From Dehalococcoidaceae bacterium (lineage in GTDB: Bacteria; Chloroflexota; Dehalococcoidia; Dehalococcoidales; CSSed11-197), in contig JAFGLQ010000018.1 of the NCBI GenBank assembly GCA_016928015.1, positions 1 to 37,768 on the forward strand: a stretch of 37,768 bases of DNA, read 5' to 3'. Both the position numbers and the translations under genes were made by a program. Every line of letters begins with the position of its first letter. The first letter of the stretch is position 1. This document shows, in pieces, positions 28,758-36,328 of the stretch. Under the pieces are notes generated by a model. The model was not told where the DNA came from. It ran no database searches and saw only the letters and a program-made list of their open reading frames with translations.

Positions 28758-30057
28758 CTAAATACATAAGGTCCCGGTATTCTTCACGGCGGCGTATCAG
28801 CCGGTGTTTGCCTTTATTGACCAGTATGACAGCCGGCTTCAGCGCTCCATTGTAATTGGACGCCATCGGCATGCAATAAGCACCGGTCACGGGTATTGCC
28901 AGTATATCGCCGGCTTCTATTACCGGCAAGCTTGCATTTCTGATCAGTATATCACCGGATTCGCAGTATTTACCGGCAATAATAACTTCATTTTCAATCC
29001 TGTGGTTGACTTTATTTGCCGCCACGGCCGTATACACGGCATCATAGAGAGCCGGCCGGATATTATCCGCCATACCACCGTCTACAGCCACATAGTGCCC
29101 GAAGCCCCGAATCTTTTTCTGCATCCCCACGCTGTAGAGCGTAACCCCGGCACTGGCAACTATCGCCCGGCCCGGTTCGATTACAAGGCGGGGTAATTCA
29201 AGCCCGAGTTCACCACAACCGGCAACCAGGGCGGAAGCAATCGCTCCGGCATAAACCCCGGCAGGCAAGGCTTTATCCTCAAGCGTGTAGTTTACGCCGA
29301 ACCCGCCGCCCAGGCTCAATACCTTGAGTTCAAAACCCTGTTCGATCTTCATCGTATGACTGAATTCAAGCAGAATTCCCAGGGCTTTTACGTACGGCTC
29401 AACCTCATGGATTTGTGAGCCGAGGTGGCAGTGCAACCCGGCAATTTCAAGGCTGGCTAATCCAGCAGCTTGTTTTATCGCCCTGGCTGCATCTTCCAGC
29501 GGTAAGCCGAACTTGCTTCCGGCAACCCCTGTGGTTATATGGTGGTGAGTATGGGCGTCGACTCCAGGTGTGACCCGTAGTAATATCTCCGGTAAATAGC
29601 CGGTCTTGCCTGCCAGCCGGTCAATTAGCTCCAGCTCAGCAAGATTATCAGCCACGAAATGGCCGACTCCAGCCTGAAAGGCATATTCCAGCTCGGATTT
29701 TGATTTGTTATTCCCGTGAAAGTAGATCTTTGCAGCCGGAAACCCCGCCGAAAGCGCGATTGCCAGCTCTCCTCCCGACACGACATCCAGTTCCATTTCT
29801 TCCTGGTTTATTATGCTGGCAAGCGCCTTGTTTAAGCAGGCTTTTGAAGCATAGGCCACCCGGACATTTTGATATGCCCGGGTAAATTCCCGGCGATACT
29901 CTCTGCATTGCCGGCGTATGTGGTTTTCATCCAGTATATACAGCGGTGTACCATAATGGCCAGCCAGAAAAACAGTATCACATCCGCCGACCACCAGGTT
30001 TCCGGCGGAGTTAATGGTAGTTCCTGCGGGAAATAAATCCAGTATGGCTTCATTCAT
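28738..30057 (-). CDS. lysA: Diaminopimelate decarboxylase
   Basis: PLP enzyme that turns meso-diaminopimelate into lysine, the last step of lysine synthesis. The 439 residues show the PLP lysine Lys72 in VAYASKA, the HCHLGSQI block (near 215), the Gly-rich phosphate-binding LSLGGGFGVNY, IEPGRAIVA and the CESGD motif that completes the active site across the dimer. The ATG at 30057 lies 9 nt after a consensus promoter -10, so the mRNA may be leaderless. It is the first gene of lysA-holB-ricT. Confidence 0.95.
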   Translation of the reverse strand: MNEAILDLFPAGTTINSAGNLVVGGCDTVFLAGHYGTPLYILDENHIRRQCREYRREFTRAYQNVRVAYASKACLNKALASIINQEEMELDVVSGGELAIALSAGFPAAKIYFHGNNKSKSELEYAFQAGVGHFVADNLAELELIDRLAGKTGYLPEILLRVTPGVDAHTHHHITTGVAGSKFGLPLEDAARAIKQAAGLASLEIAGLHCHLGSQIHEVEPYVKALGILLEFSHTMKIEQGFELKVLSLGGGFGVNYTLEDKALPAGVYAGAIASALVAGCGELGLELPRLVIEPGRAIVASAGVTLYSVGMQKKIRGFGHYVAVDGGMADNIRPALYDAVYTAVAANKVNHRIENEVIIAGKYCESGDILIRNASLPVIEAGDILAIPVTGAYCMPMASNYNGALKPAVILVNKGKHRLIRRREEYRDLMYLDVEGGQ

Positions 30058-30066
30058 AACCCTAAG

Positions 30067-30095
30067 ATGATAATGCAGCCGGCTTTTTCAGTCAA
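30067..30095 (-). promoter_or_regulatory. Promoter of lysA-holB-ricT, leaderless geometry
   Basis: Minus strand TTGACT (30095-30090), a 17-nt spacer and TATCAT (30072-30067): 5/6 matches at both boxes. Only 9 nt separate the -10 from the ATG at 30057, so initiation would leave about 2-3 nt of leader. Confidence 0.65.
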
Positions 30096-30149
30096 TTCAA
30101 CATACAGCATCAGTTCATCATCCGGACGAGGCACCAGGCTCTGCGGCGC

Positions 30150-30178
30150 TTTACACAAAAGCCGGTAAAGGTTAAAAT
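30150..30178 (+). promoter_or_regulatory. Promoter of the HAD hydrolase gene
   Basis: TTTACA (30150-30155), a 17-nt spacer and TAAAAT (30173-30178). Transcription from about 30185 gives a leader of about 19 nt holding AAGGAG (30191-30196). Confidence 0.6.
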
Positions 30179-30203
30179 CAGGTTTTAGGAAAGGAGCGAG
30201 TTT

Positions 30204-30929
30204 TTGATAAAGGCAGTATTGTTTGATCTCTTCAACACCCTTATCACCTATCAGCCGCCCCGGGAAGATATTCACCTGGATATTCTGGCAAAAAACAAAA
30301 TTCTGATTGATAAAAAAGTTATGGCCAACGCCATAAAATCGGGGGATGAGTTTTTCTACAGGGAGAACTCTGTTTCCCTGGTGAAAAACCGCCCGGCCCA
30401 GGAGCAAAAATCGGTATGGTACGGTTACGAGGCTACCGTATTAAAAGACGCCGGAATCGATCCGGAACCGTCGCTGATTATGAATATTTTGAATGCATTG
30501 AAGGATGTCAGTTACAAGATGGTTCTATTTGACGACGTTTTGCCGGCACTGCGGGAACTAAAAAATAAGGAGATGAAACTGGGTATTGTCTCTAACATAG
30601 ACCGTGACATTCGCCCTATGTGCATTGAAATGGGCATAATGAATATTCTGGATATTGTGCTCACCTCGCTTGAAACCGGGCTGTTCAAACCATCACCGGA
30701 AATCTTTTTGCGCGCAACTGCAGAACTGAATGTAACAGCCGGAGAATCACTGTATGCCGGAGACCAGTACCAGATCGATGTAATCGGCGCCAACCGAGCG
30801 GGTTTAACCGGAGTCCTTGTCGACCGTGACGGCTTGCAGGATAGCCTGCTTACTAACGGTTACCGGGTTGGTTCCCTGTCGGAAATACCGGCACTGGTAA
30901 GAAAAATCAATTCCGGCAACACGGGTTAA
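30204..30929 (+). CDS. HAD-superfamily hydrolase (subfamily IA type)
   Basis: 241-residue haloacid-dehalogenase-superfamily protein with a helical cap. Motif I is FDLFNTL: nucleophile Asp8, but position +2 is Phe10 rather than the Asp general acid of most phosphatases. Motif II is GIVSNID, motif III is FKPSPEIF and motif IV is AGDQYQIDVIGA, which is phosphatase-like. The start is TTG at 30204, with AAGGAG exactly 7 nt upstream. The substrate is unknown. The superfamily name alone is no evidence of dehalogenation. It is monocistronic, divergent from lysA and convergent with the next gene. Confidence 0.82.
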   Translation: MIKAVLFDLFNTLITYQPPREDIHLDILAKNKILIDKKVMANAIKSGDEFFYRENSVSLVKNRPAQEQKSVWYGYEATVLKDAGIDPEPSLIMNILNALKDVSYKMVLFDDVLPALRELKNKEMKLGIVSNIDRDIRPMCIEMGIMNILDIVLTSLETGLFKPSPEIFLRATAELNVTAGESLYAGDQYQIDVIGANRAGLTGVLVDRDGLQDSLLTNGYRVGSLSEIPALVRKINSGNTG

Positions 30930-30960
30930 ATCCGTTATAGTCTAACCCGCACCCTTTTTT
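30922..30960 (+). terminator. Terminator-like hairpin at the HAD gene end
   Basis: CGGGTTA (30922-30928) pairs with TAACCCG (30943-30949) across a 14-nt loop, followed after 5 nt by six T residues (30955-30960). The stem contains stop codons of both convergent genes. The gap before the T-run makes it an imperfect terminator. Confidence 0.5.
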
Positions 30961-31700
30961 CTTGATTTGCGTACCGGCCTGGGGTTTTTCTCTGCGGCTG
31001 TCTCCTTATTGTTTTTTTCTTGAGAATCAGTCCGGCTCTCTTTGCTTTTACCGGACGCCGGAGGTTTCTGCCCCGGTTGGGGTCCCGGTTGCTCCGATTC
31101 CTGCCGACGCAGCCAGCGTTTGAATTCATCCAGTGCCGGCGGGGCTACGTAAAAGACTTCGATATCCGCCGGAAACTGTATATGGTGGTTTTCACTTATT
31201 ATCAGCAGGCCTATTTCGTCACTGGCAAGGCTTTCTTCCAGGCGGGCTGCCATTGACTGGTTGCGCCTGTTTTGCGCCTCCTGGTAGGAGTTAAGTACCG
31301 ATGTCAGCACTTTATGACTGAATAAACCTGCCGACAGGCACCGGCCCCAATCCATATATTCCGACAGCAATTCACCGTCCTCAATGGCCATAAACCTGGC
31401 GCCCCTTTCGACCATGCTGCGAGCCAGATGATAGCTGTGTGTATTGAGCGGCTGGAGATTTTTCAACCCGCTTTCGTCGGCTGAAGCGATCATCTCATGG
31501 TAAACGCAGTTTACACTGCCTATGCGGGCTTCCAGCCCGTTAATCTGGCGCCGGGCTTCTTCCCAGTAACGCTGGATGATGCCTTTAAGCTCTTCCGGCG
31601 GTGAAGGCGGCTCAAAAAGCAGCGGCACCAGAAAAAGGCGCCTGCCTGCCTTGAACTGCTCCGCTTCAGGTTTGGTAATCCGGCCAAGTTCTTCTGCCAT
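30942..31700 (-). CDS. Conserved-looking hypothetical protein with charged C-terminal tail
   Basis: 252 residues, function not recognised. Residues 1-195 look folded and mixed alpha/beta: RLFLVPLLFEPPSPPEEL near 21, a helical stretch from 40 to 60, MAIEDGELLSEYMDWG near 103, and a C-terminal strand-turn-strand with GLLIISENHHI and ADIEVFYVAPP followed by the helix LDEFKRWLRRQE. From about residue 200 the chain is Pro/Gln then Lys/Glu/Ser rich and ends KSRKKGAG, probably disordered and possibly nucleic-acid binding. There is no signal peptide or membrane helix. AGGAGG lies upstream of the ATG. It has its own promoter and no same-strand partner. Confidence 0.75.
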   Translation of the reverse strand: MAEELGRITKPEAEQFKAGRRLFLVPLLFEPPSPPEELKGIIQRYWEEARRQINGLEARIGSVNCVYHEMIASADESGLKNLQPLNTHSYHLARSMVERGARFMAIEDGELLSEYMDWGRCLSAGLFSHKVLTSVLNSYQEAQNRRNQSMAARLEESLASDEIGLLIISENHHIQFPADIEVFYVAPPALDEFKRWLRRQESEQPGPQPGQKPPASGKSKESRTDSQEKNNKETAAEKNPRPVRKSRKKGAG

Positions 31701-31732
31701 AATCCCTTAACCTCCTGCAAGCACTTGACTAT

Positions 31733-31761
31733 ATTTTATGAAACACCTGCGTTTTTTACAA
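31733..31761 (-). promoter_or_regulatory. Promoter of the 252-residue hypothetical gene
   Basis: Minus strand TTGTAA (31761-31756), a 17-nt spacer and TAAAAT (31738-31733). Transcription from about 31726 gives a leader of about 25 nt containing AGGAGG. Confidence 0.5.
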
Positions 31762-31805
31762 CCCTGCCGCATGCTTAAAATTTGTGCCGGACAGCTGCAA
31801 GATAA

Positions 31806-31811
31806 TATAAT
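31806..31811 (+). promoter_or_regulatory. Candidate -10 of ppa
   Basis: TATAAT with only a weak -35 (TTGTGC at 31782-31787, 18-nt spacing). Transcription from about 31818 would include AGGAG (31822-31826) and two tiny reading frames before ppa. Confidence 0.4.
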
Positions 31812-31865
31812 TTACTTTAACAGGAGATTGAATGCCGTGAGAAAAGAAAGGAACGTAGTTGCCGA

Positions 31866-32351
31866 ATGATTGTAACTGTAATGATAGAGATTCCAAAAGG
31901 GAGCCGCAATAAGTACGAGTGGGACCCGGCAACCAAAGCCATCAAGCTTAACCGGATGCTTTTTTCATCTGTACACTACCCAAGTGACTATGGCTTTATC
32001 CTCAATACCCTGGCCGGTGATGGCGACGCCCTGGACGCCCTGGTAATGGTCTGGGAACCGACTTTCCCCGGTTGCATCATCGATGCCCGTCCGGTGGGAG
32101 TTTTTAAAATGCGCGACGAAAAAGGCCCGGACGAGAAAATATTATGCGTACCCATCAATGATCCGATGTGGAACTACATCAACTGTCTCGATGACGTACC
32201 GCCCCATATGTTAAAGGAAATAGAACATTTCTTTACCGTGTACAAAGAACTTGAAGCCAAGAAAACCGGAATTTACGGCTGGGACAGCAAAAAAACGGCT
32301 ATCCGGGTGGTCGAAGAATCCTTGAGCAGGTTCAAGGATGCGGATTTGTAG
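31866..32351 (+). CDS. ppa: Inorganic pyrophosphatase (family I)
   Basis: Hydrolyses the pyrophosphate made by biosynthetic reactions, pulling them forward. Family I motifs are EIPKGSRNKYEWD (8-20), HYPSDYGFI (near 37) and the metal-binding GDGDALDALVM (near 51). A further Lys-rich KKTGIYGWDSKKTA lies near 130. At 161 residues it is about 15 shorter at the N-terminus than E. coli PPase. The ATG at 31866 has no well-spaced Shine-Dalgarno: AAAGGA is 13 nt away. It overlaps the stop of a tiny upstream frame (GTG 31837 to TGA 31869), which may couple translation. Confidence 0.94.
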   Translation: MIVTVMIEIPKGSRNKYEWDPATKAIKLNRMLFSSVHYPSDYGFILNTLAGDGDALDALVMVWEPTFPGCIIDARPVGVFKMRDEKGPDEKILCVPINDPMWNYINCLDDVPPHMLKEIEHFFTVYKELEAKKTGIYGWDSKKTAIRVVEESLSRFKDADL

Positions 32352-32422
32352 TGTCTGGTTGCCTGGTCAGCTCGCTGGAATATCCCTGACTCGGTTAAAT
32401 ACAACTGGCAGTTTTCCGATTT

Positions 32423-32452
32423 TGGTCAAAGATACCCGGGATGTGTTACAAT
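32423..32452 (+). promoter_or_regulatory. Candidate promoter of the FKBP lipoprotein gene
   Basis: TGGTCA (32423-32428), an 18-nt spacer and a TGn-extended -10, TGTTACAAT (32444-32452). Transcription from about 32459 gives a leader of about 65 nt that includes the inverted repeat at 32470-32498. Confidence 0.4.
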
Positions 32453-32469
32453 TCAGCATCAAACGTAAG

Positions 32470-32498
32470 GGAATATCCGGGATTTTTTTTGATATTCC
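32470..32498 (+). repeat. Inverted repeat in the FKBP leader
   Basis: GGAATATC (32470-32477) and GATATTCC (32491-32498) form a perfect 8-bp stem around a 13-nt loop containing T8. A further direct copy of GGAATATCC is at 32377-32385. No T-run follows the stem, so it is not a textbook terminator for ppa. Confidence 0.55.
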
Positions 32499-32523
32499 GA
32501 ATCTGACCCTCCCAGGCTAAAAG

Positions 32524-33048
32524 ATGAATTTTCACATAAAACGCTATTACAAATACGTGGCTTTGCCGGTCACCCTCCTGCTGGGCCTGGTTTTAGTCAC
32601 AGCATGCAAGGGAGAGGAAGCACCAATGGCACAGAACGGCGATACAGTCAAGGTACACTATACGGGAACCCTAGAAGACGGCAGCGTTTTCGATTCATCC
32701 CTTGGCCGCGATCCACTTGAATTTACCCTGGGTGAAGGCTCGGTAATTCCTGGTTTCGAATCAGCCGTCAACGGCATGAAAATAGGCGACAGCAAAACGG
32801 TTACCATCCCATGCGAGCAGGCATACGGCCAGCGAGATGACAACCAGCTTATCGAAATCCCCAAAAGCCAGTTGCCCGAAAATCTGAACCCTGCAGTAGG
32901 CCAGCAATTGCAGATGCAGACTATGGAAGGCCAGGTGCTGGTGGTTACCGTTACCCGAGTGGACGATGAAAGCATTACCGTAGACGCCAATCACCCGCTG
33001 GCCGGCAAGGACCTTACTTTTAAAATCGAGCTTGTCGAAATAAGCTAG
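32524..33048 (+). CDS. FKBP-type peptidyl-prolyl isomerase, predicted lipoprotein (SlyD-like)
   Basis: 174 residues. The N-terminus is a lipoprotein signal: basic start, hydrophobic TLLLGLVLV (17-25) and a lipobox ending at Cys28 (VTAC). The mature part is a small FKBP domain: GDTVKVHYTGTLEDGSVFDSS, split as VKVHYTGTLEDG and GSVFDSS, then GSVIPGFESAVNGMKIGD. An inserted flap (EIPKSQLPENLNPAVG onward) follows, as in SlyD and archaeal FKBPs. It therefore likely helps folding on the outer face of the membrane. The lipoprotein anchoring is inferred from the signal. It converges on lepA. Confidence 0.88.
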   Translation: MNFHIKRYYKYVALPVTLLLGLVLVTACKGEEAPMAQNGDTVKVHYTGTLEDGSVFDSSLGRDPLEFTLGEGSVIPGFESAVNGMKIGDSKTVTIPCEQAYGQRDDNQLIEIPKSQLPENLNPAVGQQLQMQTMEGQVLVVTVTRVDDESITVDANHPLAGKDLTFKIELVEIS

Positions 33049-33065
33049 GTCCTATCTGTTTATCC

Positions 33066-33086
33066 TCCCGGTAAAAGAAGCCGGGA
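33066..33086. terminator. Weak hairpin between convergent FKBP and lepA genes
   Basis: TCCCGG (33066-33071) and CCGGGA (33081-33086) form a 6-bp stem with a 9-nt loop midway between the two stops. No T-run follows on either strand, so terminator activity is uncertain. Confidence 0.3.
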
Positions 33087-33105
33087 AATACAATCCGAAG
33101 CCGGG

Positions 33106-34926
33106 CTAACCCAGTTTCATTATCTCCAGGAATGCTTCCTTGGGCACCTCCACCCGGCCTATCATTTTCATCTTCTTCTTGCCCTCTTTCTGTTTTTCCA
33201 GAAGTTTTCGCTTGCGGGTAATATCGCCGCCATAGCACTTGGCCAGCACGTCCTTTCTCCGGGCGGATATGTCCTCACGGGCAACGATCCGGCTGCCTAC
33301 CGCCGCCTGAATAGGCACCTTGAACAACTGGCGGGGAATCACCTCTTTCAACTTGGAAACTACTGATTTGCCCGTATCGTGGGCTTTCTCCGGAGGAATA
33401 ATCCGGCTGAATGCGTCCACTTTCAATTCATTTACCATAACATCCAGTTTTACCAGCCTGGCTTCACGGTATCCCAAAAACTCATGATCCAGGGAAGCAT
33501 ACCCCCGGCTGCGGCTTTTCAGGCTGTCGTAAAAGGTCGTCAGCATGGATCTTAGCGGCATTTCATATTCCAGCCTTACCCGCTGGCTTTCTTCACCCAT
33601 TACGGTAATCTGCCCGAGGTATTCGGTATGTTTGTAAGCCCCTTCGTATTCCTGCATAACGTCCATCAAGGCGCCGATGAAACCGGATGGAGTAATGATA
33701 GAAATACCCACCCACGGCTCTTCGGTTTTTTGTATCTCCGTTGGTTCCGGAAAATCTACAGGGCTGGTTACAGCCAGCCTTTCTCCATTGGTTTTTGTAA
33801 CCATAAATTTTACTCCGGGAACGGTTACAACAAGTGAAAGCCCGAATTCTCTTTCCAGCCGCTCCACTACAATATCAAGGTGAAGCAATCCGAGGAAACC
33901 ACAGCGGAAACCCTGACCCAGAATAGGGCTGGATTCGGGCTCAAAGGTCAGCGAAGCATCGTTCAGATTGAGTTTTTCGATAGCTTCTCTGAGATCGGCA
34001 TATTCATCCGCCTGAGTGGGGTAAATTCCGGCAAATACCATCGGTTTTGGCAATTCATAGCCTATGAGAGGCTGCCTGGCACCACCGCTGGCCAGGGTAA
34101 TGGTATCGCCTACCCGGCATTCCTTCACACTCTTGAGACCGGTAGCGATATAACCCACTTCTCCAGCTTCCAGCCGGTCTTCAGGCGTTGGCCCCGGGGC
34201 AAAATACCCCAGTTCAAGTACTTCCAGGTGGGTTCCCTGCCCCATCAAACGTAATTTCGCTCCCGTTTCCATCACACCGTCCACTACCCTTATATAGGCT
34301 ATCACGCCTTTATAATCGTCATAATGAGAATCAAAAATCAAAGCCCTCAAAGGCAAATCGCTTCTGCCCGCCGGCGGAGGTACCCGGTTAACTATGGCTT
34401 CTATTAATTCAGACACGCCCTGGCCCGTCTTGGCGCTTATAAGCAGCACTTCACTGGATTTGTAGCCCAAAACCGTTTCGATTTCTTTCATCACATGTTC
34501 GGGTTCGCTGCCGGGCAGGTCTATTTTGTTGATTACCGGGATTACTTCCAGGTTGTGCTCCATGGCAATATAGATGTTGGCCAGAGTCTGAGCCTGAATA
34601 CCCTGGGTGGCGTCGATAACCAGCACGGCACCTTCGCAGGCAACCAGCGTCCTGGATACTTCGTAAGAAAAATCGACGTGCCCCGGGGTATCTATAAGGT
34701 TTAACCTGAATAATTCCCCGGCCCCACTGTGGTAACCCAGCCGGACGGCCTTGGCCTTGATGGTAATACCCCTTTCCCTTTCAAGGTCCATACTGTCCAT
34801 AACCTGCTGGATAATCTTGTCCTTCCTGAGAGTTCCGGTAAGTTCAATCAGCCGGTCGGCAAGGGTGGATTTGCCATGGTCTATGTGAGCTATAATACAA
34901 AAATTTCTTATCGACTTCTGGTCCAT
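33106..34926 (-). CDS. lepA: Elongation factor 4 (LepA), ribosomal back-translocase GTPase
   Basis: Translational GTPase that acts on stalled or mis-translocated ribosomes. The 606 residues contain G1 AHIDHGKST (13-21), G3 DTPGHVDF (near 80) and G4 NKIDLPG (near 134). The LepA-specific C-terminal domain is present (KRKLLEKQKEGKKKMKMIG near the end, with KCYGGDITRK just before). The family length is about 600. GGAG precedes the ATG at 34926. It follows hemW on the same strand by 36 bp; in Bacillus the order is lepA then hemW. Confidence 0.97.
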   Translation of the reverse strand: MDQKSIRNFCIIAHIDHGKSTLADRLIELTGTLRKDKIIQQVMDSMDLERERGITIKAKAVRLGYHSGAGELFRLNLIDTPGHVDFSYEVSRTLVACEGAVLVIDATQGIQAQTLANIYIAMEHNLEVIPVINKIDLPGSEPEHVMKEIETVLGYKSSEVLLISAKTGQGVSELIEAIVNRVPPPAGRSDLPLRALIFDSHYDDYKGVIAYIRVVDGVMETGAKLRLMGQGTHLEVLELGYFAPGPTPEDRLEAGEVGYIATGLKSVKECRVGDTITLASGGARQPLIGYELPKPMVFAGIYPTQADEYADLREAIEKLNLNDASLTFEPESSPILGQGFRCGFLGLLHLDIVVERLEREFGLSLVVTVPGVKFMVTKTNGERLAVTSPVDFPEPTEIQKTEEPWVGISIITPSGFIGALMDVMQEYEGAYKHTEYLGQITVMGEESQRVRLEYEMPLRSMLTTFYDSLKSRSRGYASLDHEFLGYREARLVKLDVMVNELKVDAFSRIIPPEKAHDTGKSVVSKLKEVIPRQLFKVPIQAAVGSRIVAREDISARRKDVLAKCYGGDITRKRKLLEKQKEGKKKMKMIGRVEVPKEAFLEIMKLG

Positions 34927-34962
34927 GAATACTCCATTTTCAATTATACTGAATTATACATC

Positions 34963-36108
34963 TTAAGAGGGCTGTTCCGGCAAAAAACGCCAGAAAACCT
35001 CGTTGCCCAGCAGCCTGCCCTTCGGTGTCAATGACAGGCTGTTTTCTTTACGCGAGAGCAGTCCCAGGTCTACAAGTTCGCTGATCTGACAAGAATAGTG
35101 TTTTAAAAGATCAATTCCGTACTCCCGGTTGAACCTGGCAATATCGGCCCCGTTTTCCAACCGCAGGGCGAGTATTACCGCTTCTGCCAGTTGTAAATCG
35201 CAACCGGTTTCTTCGTCGGTTTCAATCAACATAGCCGCCCCGCTGCAAACCAGGTAGATATATTCGTCCAGGCAGGCCACATTGGTTCTGCGATGCTTTT
35301 CCAGGTAGGAACTGGCCGCCACCCCCAACCCCAGGTAAGGCTCCATCAACCAGCAGGACAGGTTATGCCGGCATTCGTAGCCGGGTTTTGCCCAGTTTGA
35401 AATCTCGTAATGCCGGTAGCCGTACCCATCCAGCATGGCTTCCGCCAGCTCATATTGTCCGGCAGCCATATCCGGGTCCAGCGGCGGCAGTATGCCGGCT
35501 TCAATCTGCCCGGCCAGAATGGCAGTTGCTTCCAGGCTCAAACAGTATAGTGATAAATGCCGGGGCCCAAGGCTCGCTGCCAGGTTCAGGGTTTTTTCCC
35601 AGGTCTCGATACCCTGCCCGGGCAACCCGTAAATCAGGTCCATGTTAATGTTATCGAACCCTGAACGGCAGGCTGTTCGGAAAGCTGCAAGAGCTTCACT
35701 GGCAGTGTGCAGCCTGCCCAGCAGGCCAAGCTCATCGTCGTTTAAGCTCTGGACGCCAATACTCAGCCGGTTCACACCGCAGTTTCTCAGGTCTTCCATA
35801 TAACCGGATGTAAGCATACCCGGGTTCATTTCTACCGTAATCTCGGCTTGTTTGTCTATCGTAAAAGCCTGCCCGATACAATCAAACAATTCCGCGAACT
35901 GGCCTGCCGTCATCAAACTCGGCGTACCACCGCCAAAATAAATACTTTTCAAGTGGAATCTGCCTGAATGGTTGCTGATTTCGCGTTTCAGGCATTCGAG
36001 ATATACAGGTATATCCTGCTCCCTGTTTTCAGTTGAAACAAACGAACAGTAGTAACACCGGCGCCGGCAGAATGGAAAATGAAGATAAAGTCCGATTGAC
36101 TCGCGCAT
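34963..36108 (-). CDS. hemW: Radical SAM protein HemW (CPO-III-like, haem chaperone family)
   Basis: 381-residue radical SAM protein with the cluster motif Cys14-x3-Cys18-x2-Cys21 (CRRRCYYC). Family features follow: IYFGGGTPSLM (near 57), EMNPG (near 93), NRLSIGVQS and the C-terminal winged-helix HemN_C-like region after about 300. The conserved HNxxYW motif reads HNLSCW here. HemW homologues bind and deliver haem rather than oxidise coproporphyrinogen, and are often mislabelled HemN. The ATG at 36108 lies 9 nt from an extended -10 box, so the transcript may be leaderless. lepA is next. Confidence 0.88.
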   Translation of the reverse strand: MRESIGLYLHFPFCRRRCYYCSFVSTENREQDIPVYLECLKREISNHSGRFHLKSIYFGGGTPSLMTAGQFAELFDCIGQAFTIDKQAEITVEMNPGMLTSGYMEDLRNCGVNRLSIGVQSLNDDELGLLGRLHTASEALAAFRTACRSGFDNINMDLIYGLPGQGIETWEKTLNLAASLGPRHLSLYCLSLEATAILAGQIEAGILPPLDPDMAAGQYELAEAMLDGYGYRHYEISNWAKPGYECRHNLSCWLMEPYLGLGVAASSYLEKHRRTNVACLDEYIYLVCSGAAMLIETDEETGCDLQLAEAVILALRLENGADIARFNREYGIDLLKHYSCQISELVDLGLLSRKENSLSLTPKGRLLGNEVFWRFLPEQPS

Positions 36109-36117
36109 TATTGGTTG

Positions 36118-36126
36118 ATTATAACA
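36118..36126 (-). promoter_or_regulatory. Extended -10 promoter of hemW-lepA, leaderless geometry
   Basis: Minus strand TGTTATAAT (36126-36118) is a TGn-extended perfect -10. It ends 9 nt before the hemW ATG. No standard -35 is seen, as is common for extended -10 promoters. Confidence 0.55.
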
Positions 36127-36226
36127 GATGGCTGCATACTGACCCTAAAGACTTACCGGGCCGCCAGTCTGATAAAAACTATATAACGGCCTGCCGGCAG
36201 TAGTTCAGATGAGTGAATACGATATA

Positions 36227-36256
36227 TTGACACGGCTTAATTGGTATGCTTATAAT
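36227..36256 (+). promoter_or_regulatory. Perfect-consensus promoter of the arsEFG-like operon
   Basis: TTGACA (36227-36232), an 18-nt spacer and TATAAT (36251-36256): 12/12 matches. Transcription would start near 36263, about 150 nt before the first gene. The -10 is overlapped by the left arm of a large dyad. Confidence 0.75.
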
Positions 36257-36285
36257 ACTATAAGCGTAAATGCGCATATAGTATT
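36254..36285. promoter_or_regulatory. 32-bp dyad, likely repressor operator
   Basis: AATACTATA (36254-36262) and TATAGTATT (36277-36285) are perfect 9-bp inverted arms. Inside them GCG (36264-36266) pairs with CGC (36273-36275), so the whole 32 bp is a near-perfect dyad centred at 36269.5. It covers the -10 and the expected start site, the classic position for a repressor. The left arm would not be in the RNA, which favours a DNA operator over a hairpin. Confidence 0.6.
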
Positions 36286-36328
36286 TTAGTATCCTAATAG
36301 AGGTAGTTGCCGGCACGGAGAAGTAATT

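Noticed and set aside
30204-30929. Reductive or haloacid dehalogenase
   Set aside because: The superfamily name and the suspected lineage tempt this reading, but motif IV is phosphatase-like. It is not a corrinoid/Fe-S reductive dehalogenase and has no anchor-protein partner.
32470-32498. Intrinsic terminator for ppa
   Set aside because: The T8 run is in the loop rather than after the stem, and no T-run follows, so it is listed only as an inverted repeat.
32338-32520. A 60-codon plus-strand frame after ppa
   Set aside because: It begins inside ppa, has no ribosome site, spans the predicted FKBP promoter and the inverted repeat, and resembles no protein family.
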